NCBI RefSeq assembly: GCF_014764505.1
Contig: NZ_JACXWX010000016.1
Location: 61,569-125,568 of the forward strand
From: Phormidium tenue FACHB-886
Lineage (GTDB): Bacteria; Cyanobacteriota; Cyanobacteriia; Elainellales; Elainellaceae
Direction: 5' to 3'
DNA: 64,000 nt
A model generated the notes under the pieces. The model was not told the DNA's origin, searched no databases, and saw nothing but the letters and a program-made list of their open reading frames with translations. Made by a program: the position numbers and the translations under genes. Positions 44,955 to 54,600 of this stretch are shown here, one piece after another; positions within the stretch are counted from its first letter, which is position 1, and every line of letters begins with the position of its first letter.

Positions 44955-45888
44955 AGCGGCTGTTCTCACAGTCTGCGGGCTACTGCTAGTCTGGACAGAT
45001 CGGACTGAAATTCCGTCAGCCGCAGCGCAAGCCACATCCCCTACTGTGGCTCCGACTCCAGCCGTCCCAGAAACCGTTTTGGAACGGGTAAAGCGGACAG
45101 GAGTGCTGCTGGCAGGCGCTCGCGCTGATTCACCCCCGTTTGGCTATGTTCAGCCAGACGGCGAATGGGTGGGCTACTCGGTCGATATGCTGCGCTTGGT
45201 GCAGCAGGCGTTGCAGCAGCAGCTCAAGCGCGAAGTGAGGCTAGAGCTAGTCGAAACGAATGTCTCCAACTGGTCAGCTAAGCTCACTCGTCAGCAGATT
45301 GACATTGCCTGTGGTGCAATTAGTATCACCAATAGCCGCCAGCTCGATGCAAATTTCTCGATCGGCTACTTCCGCACAGGGACTCAGTTTCTAATCCGAG
45401 CCTCGCATCAGCTAACTCCACCAGAGTTTCGGGTGGGTGTAGTGCGGGGCGCAGACGATGAATATTCTGTAGAAGATGGCTTGCAGCTTGCCCGAGTGGT
45501 GCGGTTTACCAATCGGGCGGCAGGCTTAAAAGCACTGAATGCCGGACAAATCGATGCCTTGGCAAGCGATGGAGTTCTGCTGGAAGGCTTGCGGCAGAGC
45601 TTGCCCAACCCTGACGAGTTTGAAATTATGCCGCCGCAGCCGCTTGGCACTCAGGTCTATGGCTGTGCATTGCCCGATGATCCAGAGTTTCGCTTGCTCG
45701 TCAATCAAACGCTGCTAAATTTTATGCAGGGTGTGGTCAACCAAAACAGTCAGGATGTCGCCATCTTTGAAACCTGGTTTGGAGAGGATGGAGTTGCTCC
45801 AGTCGATCGGACTCAGGTGTTAAACTTTTTTCGACAGATGATTCAGTTTTATGAGCCGCCATCCCCAAATCCGGCACCTCAGCAATAG
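44938..45888 (+). CDS. Extracellular solute-binding protein, family 3 (amino-acid type)
   Basis: 316 aa. A signal peptide ([15 protein letters not shown] ... SAAAQA) is followed by [20 protein letters not shown] and [20 protein letters not shown], the SBP_bac_3 start. [23 protein letters not shown] and [20 protein letters not shown] are further family marks. The family binds polar amino acids for ABC uptake, but no permease or ATPase is nearby. The start codon lies inside ureA (ATGACC in the last codons), so translational coupling is likely. Confidence 0.85.
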   Translation: MTRFVRAAVLTVCGLLLVWTDRTEIPSAAAQATSPTVAPTPAVPETVLERVKRTGVLLAGARADSPPFGYVQPDGEWVGYSVDMLRLVQQALQQQLKREVRLELVETNVSNWSAKLTRQQIDIACGAISITNSRQLDANFSIGYFRTGTQFLIRASHQLTPPEFRVGVVRGADDEYSVEDGLQLARVVRFTNRAAGLKALNAGQIDALASDGVLLEGLRQSLPNPDEFEIMPPQPLGTQVYGCALPDDPEFRLLVNQTLLNFMQGVVNQNSQDVAIFETWFGEDGVAPVDRTQVLNFFRQMIQFYEPPSPNPAPQQ

Positions 45889-46828
45889 TTTCAACAGCAG
45901 ACCCTTACGTCTCTACATCTACAGAGGTATCAGCCTCATCTTGCTGCCGATCGCTGCTGTTATCTTCTCCACTAAGGCGATCGCTGCTGTTAAGCAACTT
46001 TCGCCCAGCCCAGAAACACCTACTCCAGAAGCACCTACTCCAGAAGCACCTACCAATCCTCCTGCCCCTGACGCCATTGATGCAACAGTCCTCACGTTCC
46101 AAACCGATCGCTATGCGGTGCGTTTGTTTCGGCAGGCGGGCGATCTGCGGATGAATCTCTACAACCGAGAGGGAGACACGATGGAGCAGCGCGAGATGCC
46201 GATGCAGGTTAACATCGCTGACGCTGCTATCACATTCACTAACCGTGGTAATCGGGCAAAGCTTTATTCCGTCCAGGTTACGCCAGATGGCAGCCAGTAT
46301 CGGCTGATGATTCGGGAAGGCGATCGCGTGACCTACAATCAGCAAGTTCAAGGACAGCAAGCCACTGCGCCTGCTTCAACCAGTCCTCCACAGGCTCCGG
46401 AAGCACCATCTCCTGCTGCGCCAGTCCCTCAGCTGCCCGGCTCTGCCGCCGCTGAGACTACTGTTCCGCCGCAGGATCGCTCCTCTGTCCCTGATTCTGT
46501 ATCCGGTGGAGCGGGCACTCCACCGCAGATTGACCCTGCTAGCCCACCCATCCCTGCCAGCGCTACAGTGGCTACGTTTCAGACGGCTAAATACGCTGTT
46601 CGCATCTACGACGAGAACGGCGAACTGCGGATGAATGTGTACAATCGGGGCACAGACAAAGTAGAGCTGCAAGCCGCTCCAGTAGAAGTGTCTCGCTCTG
46701 ACCAACGTACGACTTACATAAACCCTGCTGGCGATCTAACTTATGCTGTGACAGTGCTGCCTGTGGGCGGCTATCGGCTTGAGGTGAGCCGGAACGATCG
46801 AGTTATCTATAGCCAGCCGGGTCGCTAG
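45851..46828 (+). CDS. Secreted protein with two repeated domains and Pro-rich linkers
   Basis: 325 aa. A hydrophobic N-terminal helix (ISLILLPIAAVIFSTKAIAA) suggests export. Two copies of one domain: ATVLTFQTDRYAVRLFRQAG ... MNLYNREGD and ATVATFQTAKYAVRIYDENG ... MNVYNRGTD, each ending near RVTYNQ / RVIYSQ. They are joined by Pro/Ala/Thr-rich stretches, one with a short tandem PTPEA repeat. The start overlaps the solute-binding gene by 38 bp. Function not recognised. Confidence 0.7.
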   Translation: MSRHPQIRHLSNSFNSRPLRLYIYRGISLILLPIAAVIFSTKAIAAVKQLSPSPETPTPEAPTPEAPTNPPAPDAIDATVLTFQTDRYAVRLFRQAGDLRMNLYNREGDTMEQREMPMQVNIADAAITFTNRGNRAKLYSVQVTPDGSQYRLMIREGDRVTYNQQVQGQQATAPASTSPPQAPEAPSPAAPVPQLPGSAAAETTVPPQDRSSVPDSVSGGAGTPPQIDPASPPIPASATVATFQTAKYAVRIYDENGELRMNVYNRGTDKVELQAAPVEVSRSDQRTTYINPAGDLTYAVTVLPVGGYRLEVSRNDRVIYSQPGR

Positions 46829-46832
46829 TGAT

Positions 46833-46869
46833 TCGTGCGACAACTACGCAAAGCGTAGTTGTCGCACGA
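46833..46869. terminator. Perfect 17-bp hairpin between converging genes
   Basis: TCGTGCGACAACTACGC and its complement with an AAA loop, 5 bp after the stop of 46828. It probably ends transcription in both directions, although T runs are missing. Confidence 0.6.
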
Positions 46870-46902
46870 GAAGGCTTGCGTATACGCCTAACGCTACAGA
46901 AC

Positions 46903-47655
46903 TCAGTTTATTTGGCTCGCCATCTGAATTCTAGTGCTTTTCAGTTTCTCTGTTAGCCAGCGCTTGAACAGATAATTTTGCAGCTCTTGTTTGACTTCTC
47001 CTTCCAGAACTGCAGGCAAAATTTGTTCAACGCGCACCAACCAAAATTGTCCTTCTACCTCTACAGGACCGACAATCTGCCCAATCTGGGCAGTATCAGT
47101 TGCGGTGCGAATGCTTTCTGGTAGCTTTCCTCGATGGGTTGCCCCCATGATACCCCCCACGATCGACTCGGCAGCAGTCGAGTGCTGGCGGGCAAGCTGA
47201 CTAAAGTCGGCAGATGGATGATTGAGCTGTGTTTTCAGGGCAGCGGCAAGCTCTGCGGTTTGCACAACAATTCGAGAGAGGACAAGGCGATCGAGAGAAG
47301 CTTTGTGAGCCAAAAAATAGCTTTCTAGATCTGATGTGACCTTTGCCTTGAGTGCATTAAGCTGAATGCTTAGTGTAATTTTGCGGCGAAAGTCACGATA
47401 GGTCATCCCTTGGCTGTTGAGCCACTGAGCAAACGTTTCGGCGGCACCTAGCTGATGCTTAATCCGGAACTCCAGCATTAGTTTTTCTACTAGGGTAGAG
47501 TCCGGTTCGGCAATGCCACAGGCGGCGATCTCTTTTTCCAGAAGATACTGCTGAGCAATTTCTAAGATAAATTTGGGCAGATCGCCCGCTGTTTTCAAAT
47601 AGCCAAAGGATTGCTCCAGCGAAAGGGGTTGATTGTCGATCGTCAGGAAGGTCAT
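46903..47655 (-). CDS. Parvulin-type peptidyl-prolyl isomerase-like protein
   Basis: 250 aa. N-terminal helical SurA/trigger-like half (FILEIAQQYLLEKEIAACGI; FAQWLNSQGMTYRDFRRKI), then a rotamase domain (VLSRIVVQTAELAAALK; FSQLARQHSTAAESIVGGIM; GQIVGPVEVEGQFWLVRVEQ). The usual catalytic residues are only partly recognisable. No signal peptide, so cytoplasmic. Proteins like this help fold or escort other proteins; the client is unknown. Confidence 0.75.
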   Translation of the reverse strand: MTFLTIDNQPLSLEQSFGYLKTAGDLPKFILEIAQQYLLEKEIAACGIAEPDSTLVEKLMLEFRIKHQLGAAETFAQWLNSQGMTYRDFRRKITLSIQLNALKAKVTSDLESYFLAHKASLDRLVLSRIVVQTAELAAALKTQLNHPSADFSQLARQHSTAAESIVGGIMGATHRGKLPESIRTATDTAQIGQIVGPVEVEGQFWLVRVEQILPAVLEGEVKQELQNYLFKRWLTEKLKSTRIQMASQIN

Positions 47656-47783
47656 AGGTTTGCACCACTTTGGGATCTAGGGCTTGCGTAACAAATGCAG
47701 CAGCTCAAGGGCTGGTGCCCTATACCAATGATGCTGATAAGCTCTCTGCAGTTCCCGCCCGAATTCCTGCTAGGTAAGCCCGA

Positions 47784-48767
47784 TTAGGACAATAAAATCT
47801 TCAAATCTTCTATCAGCATCGCCAGAAGATTTTGGCTGTCTACCGATAGGGCAACCCAGTGCTTAGCGTTTGTCTTTGCTCTGTTGCGACGATCGATCAC
47901 CGTTTTACCACGCGTCCACTCGCCTTGAGTTTCGATCCATACTTGAGCACGTTGAAACAGCAGTGTTTCAGGATAGAACAGGTAGGCCAGCGTTACCGCA
48001 TCGTGAACCAGAAAACCGCGCTTTCCGTTTGTTTCGCGGAAGGCGAGGGCAGTACTCACCATAAACTGACACAGCGAAACGATAAACTGGGCGATCGGAC
48101 TTTGGGGATTGAGGTCACTCACCTGCTGCGCCATCTCGCGGGTGAACACTAGCTGCTGTGTCACATCTAGTGGCAAAACGATCAGGTTATCGCAACGATC
48201 GAATACAAGCTGCGCGGCTTCCGGGTCATAGGCAATATTAAATTCGGCTTCTGGGGTGATGTTGCCGGGTACGGTGAAGGCCCCGCCCATGATCACTATT
48301 TGCTTCGCCAATTTGAGAATGCCGGGAGATTTCTGTTCGGCGGCAGCGAGATTGGTCAAGGGAGCGATTGCCAAGATCACGATCTCTCCGGGTGATTCCT
48401 TGAGCTTCTCGATCAGCAGATCGTCTGCCAGGCGAGCGGCTTCATAAGTTTGCTGGGGAACGGGCAGCGTGTGTGAGAGATTGCCCATCCCATCTGCCCC
48501 GTGAATTGATGCTGCATCTTCTACTTCTCTGCTAGCTGAACCACCTAGAACACCTCGCCCTACTTCTACGGAAGCAAAGCCGCCCAGCTCCAGCAATTTA
48601 CAGGAGCCAGCAAACGTTAACTTGGCGTGGACATTACCATCGACGCTGGTGACCGCGACAATCTCCACCAGTCCTTGCTTTGCCAAGCTCATCAACCACA
48701 GAAATGCAAATGAATCATCGCCGCCCGGATCGGTATCCAGAATAATTTTTAGCTTGGACACAGTCAT
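47784..48767 (-). CDS. Inosine-uridine preferring nucleoside hydrolase
   Basis: 327 aa. KIILDTDPGGDDSFAFLWLM at the N-terminus is the calcium- and ribose-binding DTDPGxDD motif. Further GADGMGN and FNIAYDPEAAQ fit the family. It splits ribonucleosides into base and ribose. It is 34 bp downstream of a nucleoside deoxyribosyltransferase on the same strand, giving a nucleoside salvage operon. Confidence 0.9.
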   Translation of the reverse strand: MTVSKLKIILDTDPGGDDSFAFLWLMSLAKQGLVEIVAVTSVDGNVHAKLTFAGSCKLLELGGFASVEVGRGVLGGSASREVEDAASIHGADGMGNLSHTLPVPQQTYEAARLADDLLIEKLKESPGEIVILAIAPLTNLAAAEQKSPGILKLAKQIVIMGGAFTVPGNITPEAEFNIAYDPEAAQLVFDRCDNLIVLPLDVTQQLVFTREMAQQVSDLNPQSPIAQFIVSLCQFMVSTALAFRETNGKRGFLVHDAVTLAYLFYPETLLFQRAQVWIETQGEWTRGKTVIDRRNRAKTNAKHWVALSVDSQNLLAMLIEDLKILLS

Positions 48768-48801
48768 ATTCGCTTCGTCTTACGTTCTATTTCAAATTTT
48801 C

Positions 48802-49341
48802 TTATCGCAACAATCGTTCTGCAGCGATTTGCACCACTGATTCAAATACTTTTAGCTCTGTGTAGTAATTCAGTTGATCAATCTGCTCTCCGCGAAATAC
48901 ACCGTTGCCAGTATAAATCGCTCCTTCCATCATTAAATTATCGTGCATCTCGAAAGATTCGATCGCCTGACCTAGCTCATCTAATCCAGGTTCTGTAGCC
49001 GGAACGCGATCGCCATAGAGTCGCCCATCGTTGCTGTAACCATAAACAGGCTTGCTCTGTGCTGCCATGTAACCCATCTCAAATGCAGTTCCCACATCCA
49101 TGCTGACTCCTCGAAACGGAGTCATATTAGCAATAATCAAATCACATCGATCCATCAAGGCAATGTTGCTTTTGTAAATAGCCAACCCAGACTCAAACGG
49201 CGATAGCTGTGAAAAATCCAGCGTGTTGTCAAAGGGAAACTGCCCCGTAAAGCTGTATCTGGCGCAGATCTCTTTCTTTGCTGCGGCTGCTCTAAGTGGA
49301 TCGGGCAGAAATACATCGGGTCCAGCAAGATACACATTCAT
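48802..49341 (-). CDS. Nucleoside 2-deoxyribosyltransferase
   Basis: 179 aa. MNVYLAGPDVFLPDP, CDLIIANMTPFRGVSMDVGT and FEMGYMAAQSKPVYGYSNDG match the family, with the catalytic Glu in AFEMGY. It swaps bases between deoxynucleosides. It lies just upstream of the nucleoside hydrolase. Confidence 0.88.
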   Translation of the reverse strand: MNVYLAGPDVFLPDPLRAAAAKKEICARYSFTGQFPFDNTLDFSQLSPFESGLAIYKSNIALMDRCDLIIANMTPFRGVSMDVGTAFEMGYMAAQSKPVYGYSNDGRLYGDRVPATEPGLDELGQAIESFEMHDNLMMEGAIYTGNGVFRGEQIDQLNYYTELKVFESVVQIAAERLLR

Positions 49342-49744
49342 AAACTCAATGCACCGTACAAGTGCGGCAGGGTAACTTACCGAAGATTACACAAAAACTC
49401 TCTGGGCTTGTGCTTAAGAAAATCTAAAGCCACTAAGAATAACCAGAGTTGCAGCAACTGCTTCGTCTAAAGAGAATTCGTATTCAGCGTTACGGCAAAC
49501 TTAACAAGAAATGATAACTTGTTCTTAAACTTGTTAGGTGTGAGGATCGCAAATCATGCCATCTAAAGTGGCTTAGGGCATCTTGCTAGCCACTTCAGTT
49601 TGCTTTGCTGCGACTGCATCTAGCTCGACGGTGATTGTAGCAGAACTTTAAGGAATATTAAAACTAATAGACGGAAATATTAAAATTACTGGCTTTGCAT
49701 AAACCAAAGCAAACTTAGCAGTAACTATAGATAGCCATGAGCCA
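49342..49744. other. Non-coding region
   Basis: About 400 bp upstream of the deoxyribosyltransferase, AT-rich at 49640-49740. It should hold the promoter of the nucleoside salvage operon. No RNA or repeat recognised. Confidence 0.4.
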
Positions 49745-50062
49745 GTGAACACCACTGCTCCTACGATCGCGCTACAGCTTTGTACTATCAGTTCGGCAAT
49801 GACAAAAATGATGCTTGCCTGTCGCAGCTGTATTACTCCTTCGGAGTATGTACCGCTCAGAATCTTGGACTACAAGATAGGTGATAACCGGATTGATGAA
49901 TTAATTAATGATGCAGCGCTGTATATCGAAGCGTCATATCGCTGACAGATCAATGATAATGTTTCAGTTAAATCGGGTGTTGTTTACGTGAATAATTTAG
50001 AGAATAACGGTGATAACGCTGATGTTTTAGTTGATGTGATGCGGATAAAATTCAACTTCTAA
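49745..50062 (+). pseudogene. Unknown ORF interrupted by TGA
   Basis: The frame starts MNTTAPTIALQLCTISSAMT (GTG at 49745), reads LRILDYKIGDNRIDELINDA and stops at 49945. In the same frame it continues DNVSVKSGVVYVNNLENNGD to a TAA at 50062. Both parts look protein-like. Not recognised; may also be chance. Confidence 0.3.
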
Positions 50063-50127
50063 CAGCTTCTAAGTCCTAACAGCTTCTAAAGCAAATTGAG
50101 TTCCTGCAGTAGTGCAAAATGATGAGC

Positions 50128-50165
50128 AAAGAGGATTTGTGTGTGAGAATACACAAATCCTCTTT
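50128..50165 (+). terminator. Terminator hairpin, 15-bp perfect stem
   Basis: AAAGAGGATTTGTGT / ACACAAATCCTCTTT with an 8-nt loop, then TTGATTTATTTAAT. It lies 20 bp before the GNAT start, so it either ends the upstream transcript or attenuates the GNAT gene. Confidence 0.65.
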
Positions 50166-50185
50166 TTGATTTATTTAATTCAGCA

Positions 50186-50704
50186 ATGCAGCATCCTCGT
50201 ACCCAGATTCCTATTCAGCAGCGGTTAGCCACTCCGCAGGATGTTGATTTTTTTCTGCAGCAAGAAGCGCGAGAAGATTACCGATCGCTGATCTTTCAAT
50301 CGAGCCGAGAAGAACATACGCGTAGCTTGACAGATCCAAATAAACAATATCTGGTCTTTGAAACAGCGCAAAGCGAACTAATCGGCTATACCATCCTCTT
50401 GGATGTGCAATCGCCCCACCGTAGCCTTAATCTCGCTCGTATTGTGATCGCTCAGCCGAACCAGGGCTACGGTAAACAAGCTCTGCGGCTTATTCTGAAA
50501 CAAGTCTTTGAGACGCACCAAGCCCATCGGCTCTGGTTAGATGTATTTGAACATAACCGTCGCGCTCAGCGGGTGTATCAGGCAGTTGGCTTTCGCCCTG
50601 AGGGAATGCTGCGAGAGGTAATTAAGCGAGAGGATCGGTATGAGTCGCAGATCATCATGTCAATGCTAGAGCAGGAATACCGATCCCTGTCGGCTGGCAA
50701 CTAA
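50186..50704 (+). CDS. GNAT-family N-acetyltransferase
   Basis: 172 aa. Acetyl-CoA-binding motif A: LARIVIAQPNQGYGKQALRL; motif B: LDVFEHNRRAQRVYQAVGF. Family close to ribosomal-protein or amino-acid acetyltransferases (Acetyltransf_3). Substrate unknown. Its end overlaps the stop of the converging protease gene by 4 bp. Confidence 0.85.
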   Translation: MQHPRTQIPIQQRLATPQDVDFFLQQEAREDYRSLIFQSSREEHTRSLTDPNKQYLVFETAQSELIGYTILLDVQSPHRSLNLARIVIAQPNQGYGKQALRLILKQVFETHQAHRLWLDVFEHNRRAQRVYQAVGFRPEGMLREVIKREDRYESQIIMSMLEQEYRSLSAGN

Positions 50705-51570
50705 CCGCGTTTGGCAGCCGGAGCGGGTGCAGGCAGCTGCGGGCGGGGCTGATAGGGCATGGGAATGTATTGCACCGAGGGGCGACCTGTCATCGGCTGT
50801 GGGTAAAGCTCCATCAGATCGTAGATTTCTCTGGGAAGTCCAGCAGTAACAGGCAAGCCCAGCGCTTTCGCTTCTTCAACCGACACTGGATAGTCGTGGG
50901 TAACAACGCCCGTAGTCAAGGCTTCAATAATTCGATCGACGTTTTCTGGGGCAATTTTTTGCTGTGGCACATTGTCCTCTAGAATCGATCGCACAAACTT
51001 TTGCACCTGCTGAATTGCTTTACGGGCGATGTCTGCCGTAATCAGCGTTTGATCATCAATTTCGCTAATTGGCTTTTCTTCTACAACTTTCAACACGCTT
51101 GCTGCTGGCATACTGCCCAACTGCGGATCGACTGGACCCAGAACCGCGTTTTCGTCCATAACAATTTCATCGGCTGCCATTGCCAGCATTGTGCCACCGC
51201 TCATCGCGTAGTGCGGCACAAATACAGTGACTTTCGCTTTGTGCCGCACCAGCGCTTTGGCAATCTGCTCGGTAGCTAGCACCAGTCCACCGGGGGTATG
51301 CAGGATGATGTTGATCGGCACATCGGGCGGTGTGAGGCGAATTGCTCTGAGCACTTGTTCAGAATCCTCGATACTGATGTAGCGCGACAACGGAATGCCC
51401 AATAGACTAATGGATTCCTGCCGATGAATTAGCAGAATGGCTCGTCCCTGACGGCGCTGCTCAAATGCCCGGATCATCGCCACTCGCCGCCCTTCCACGA
51501 TCCGCTTCTGAATCACAGGCTGAATCGAAGAAATCAAAATCAGAACCCAAATCCAATCAAAAAACCCCAT
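50701..51570 (-). CDS. ClpP-class membrane serine protease (SDH family)
   Basis: 289 aa from the ATG at 51570; the frame is open upstream but that part looks like leader. An N-terminal membrane helix (GFFDWIWVLILISSIQPVIQ) is followed by a ClpP/crotonase-like core: INIILHTPGGLVLATEQIAK, VFVPHYAMSGGTMLAMAADE (Ser nucleophile in AMSGG) and AVLGPVDPQLG. Family members are called serine dehydrogenase proteinases; they process membrane proteins. C-terminal tail Pro-rich. Confidence 0.85.
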   Translation of the reverse strand: MGFFDWIWVLILISSIQPVIQKRIVEGRRVAMIRAFEQRRQGRAILLIHRQESISLLGIPLSRYISIEDSEQVLRAIRLTPPDVPINIILHTPGGLVLATEQIAKALVRHKAKVTVFVPHYAMSGGTMLAMAADEIVMDENAVLGPVDPQLGSMPAASVLKVVEEKPISEIDDQTLITADIARKAIQQVQKFVRSILEDNVPQQKIAPENVDRIIEALTTGVVTHDYPVSVEEAKALGLPVTAGLPREIYDLMELYPQPMTGRPSVQYIPMPYQPRPQLPAPAPAAKRG

Positions 51571-51691
51571 GTCTTTAACCTCGATCACAAACTGCTTTGC
51601 ACAGCAAATACCTTCATCATCTGGGCAGGACAAACTAAAAATCAACCTGACAAAGGGGGGATCTTTGAATGTAGAGGATTTTTGGGGTTTC

Positions 51692-54600
51692 TTATTGTGC
51701 AAATGGATTGGGGGCGTGGGTGCCAAACTTGGAACCATTTGAGTTGTAAAGCTCGATCGGCACTTGTGCAGTTTGACTGAGGCTGGATAGCTCTACTAAT
51801 AGCTGGTTCACTTGGTTCACCGCTTGTGTACGCGCACTCACATTGCCCCGTAGCTGTGAACTGTTAATTCTGCCTTCTATCACTTGGTCATACTCAGGGG
51901 TTATCTGGACGCGTACTGCTTCTGGTGCAAAGGTATAGGTGCAAACACGAGGATTGCCCGCGCAAGTGCGATCGAGGTTGGGTTTAATCTTTTGCATGGC
52001 GCTGAGGCGGCGTTCATTTTGTTGGGCCCCGCTCAGAGCAGCTTGATACTGGCTCATTAGTGCTTGCGCCCGCGAATAGTAGCTGGTGCCTTCCGGGATG
52101 CGCTGAACTTTATTGAGCGCTTGCTGCCAAGTTAGGCTTGCTTCAGCCCACTTGTTTTGCTGTTCCAGCCCACGGGCTTGCTCAGCGAAGTCGATCGCCT
52201 CCTGCAAAGAGCCTGTGGAAAATGCCTCTTGGCTGCGACGTTCCCTAGCTGCCACCATTTTGGTTTGGTAATCTGCTACTAATTTCTGGGCTTCGACATG
52301 CGCCATTGTGCCCTCCGGAACCTGACGCAGCAGATCGATCGCTGCTTCCCAGGTGAGGTAAACCTGCTGCCAGCCTTCAGGTGAGGTAGCAGCACCTGCG
52401 CGCGTTTCGGCAACCTGGGCAGTGCTACGCGCGGTGGTTACTTTATCTTGGGCGGCTTGTTCTGCCATCACACGCGCATCTGTGTTATTCAAGTTGACCT
52501 GATACTCTTGCAGTTTTTTCTGCGCCAGTGCGGCAACTGGGCTTTCAGGCGGCACTTTTTTTAATAACGCGATCGCCTCTCGCCAATTCCACTGGATTTT
52601 CCGCCAGTCTTGTAGCGGATGCGGTGGATTTTGGCTGCTTAGAGCAGCGGTGTTGGCTTTCTTCAACGCCTGCACTACCTGCTCCAGCACTTCAGCTTTC
52701 GAATCATAGTCGGATTGCAGCGCTTGTGCAGTTTGGTATTGCCCCGACCATGCTGGAATTGTGCCTAGCAAGGTACGGGCTTCGTTGAGTTGGTCGTAGG
52801 CTTCTGCAATTTCGAGGGCTGACTCGGTAGAAGTGATGGTTTGGTTGGCTTGCTGGTCAAGCTGCTGCGCTCTTTGCAACGGTTCACAGACCGAGCCCAA
52901 CACGCAAGGACGAGTCAAGATATAGGCTCCGCTTACAATTGCAAATAAGCCAACTGAACCAGCCAGCATAACGCTAGAAGCAGACCAACGGGATCGCGTT
53001 GGTGATACCAGTTGCTCTGTGCTAATTACTTTGTGTTCCAGGGCAGGTGGCGGAGCAGAAACTGAAGCAATCTCTTCTGGCGGTTTTGTCTCTTTGGGCT
53101 GGCCATTGATAATCGCTGCTGTTACCAAATCTGTAGGCACTTCTGTGAAGGAGGGTGTAGGCTGAAGCGGCAGTAGATTGGTAGAAGTGTTTGAAAAAAC
53201 TGCTGGCTCTACTGAAGTTGATTCTGAGGTTGATTCGGTAAGCGGTGGTTCTACAATTACTTCTGCTGCAGAAATATTAGCAGGTGGTGGTTCTACGATC
53301 GCTTCTGGTTCTGCTACATCAACCGATGGGGATTCTGCAATTACTTCTGCTGCAACAACATCAGTCAGTGCAGGTTTTGCAATTACTTCTACTGGGACGA
53401 CATCAGCGGGAGGAGGTTCTACGATCGTTTCTGGTTGGACTAAATCAACTGATGAGGATTCTGCAATTACTTCTACTAGAATGACATCAGTAGGCGGTAG
53501 TTCTATGATCGCTTCTGGTTCTGCTACATCAACTGATGGGGATTCTGCAATTACTTCTGCTGCAACAACATCAACTGATGGAGATTCTGCAATTACTTCT
53601 ACTGCAAGAATATCAGTAGGCGGTAGTTCTATGATCGCTTCTGATTGGGCTACATCAACTGATGGAGATTCTGCAATTACTTCTACTGGAATAACATCAG
53701 CAGGTGGTAGTTCCACGATCGCTGATGTTTCTGCTACATCAACTGATGGAGATTCTGCAATTGCTTCTACTTCTGCTACATCAGCTAGTGCAGGTTCTAC
53801 GATCGTTTCTGCTTCTACTACATCAACTGATGGAGATTCTGCAATTGCTTCTGCTTCGGTGACCTCAACTAACGGAGATTCTGCAATTACTTCTGCTTCA
53901 ATGACGTCAACTAATGGGGATTCTGCAATTGCTTCTGCTTCTACCACATCAACTGATGGGAGTTCTGCAATTGCTTCTGCTTCGGTGACATCAGCCAGTG
54001 CAGGCTCTACAGTTACTTCTGTAGTTGCTTTCAGTTCAATCTCTTCAACAGGTAAAGCCTGTGCGGTCGCTTCTGGTTCAATTACGTTAAACTCAGTCGA
54101 TAAAATCTCATTACTTTCTTCGGCTTCAGCAAGTTCAGCAGATATAGCCTCTTCGCTTGTTCCCAGTTCAACTTCATCAAGTTCAACAGGCGAAACTGTT
54201 GCGATCGTTTCTGGTTCGCTTGGTTCCAACTCGGCTGATGGGATTGCTGGGATCGTTTCCGGCTCAATCTGCTCCGACTCACTTGTATCGCGTTCTGTAG
54301 CTGGAATCTCCTCAATCGTTGTTAATTCAATTTCTGCAGATTCATCAGGTAAATCTTCTTCCAGTTCAGCAGAGGAGATTTCTGTAGCTGCTTCTCGCTG
54401 TGAAGCGATGACCTCTAGCTCAATTGGTGAGGCATCTAGAATCGTTTCAGGTTGAATTTCATCTAGCTGAACGGGCAGCCCTGCTTCACCTTCACTTAGT
54501 TCAACGATTGGAAGTTCTGCAGCTGGCTCAACTTCAGTTGTCGTTAATTCACTTATAGTGGTTTCTGAGTTTGCTTCTGGTTGAACATCAGTGGGCTCAG

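Noticed and set aside
51571..51738. Upstream start for the ClpP-class protease
   Set aside because: The membrane helix starts right after the ATG at 51570; the extension is low-complexity and runs towards the neighbouring gene.
53178..54455. 425-aa plus-strand ORF rich in Ser, Thr, Ala and Gly
   Set aside because: It is opposite the repetitive acidic part of the 1315-aa gene; its composition comes from the repeat, and it lacks a start context or family motif.
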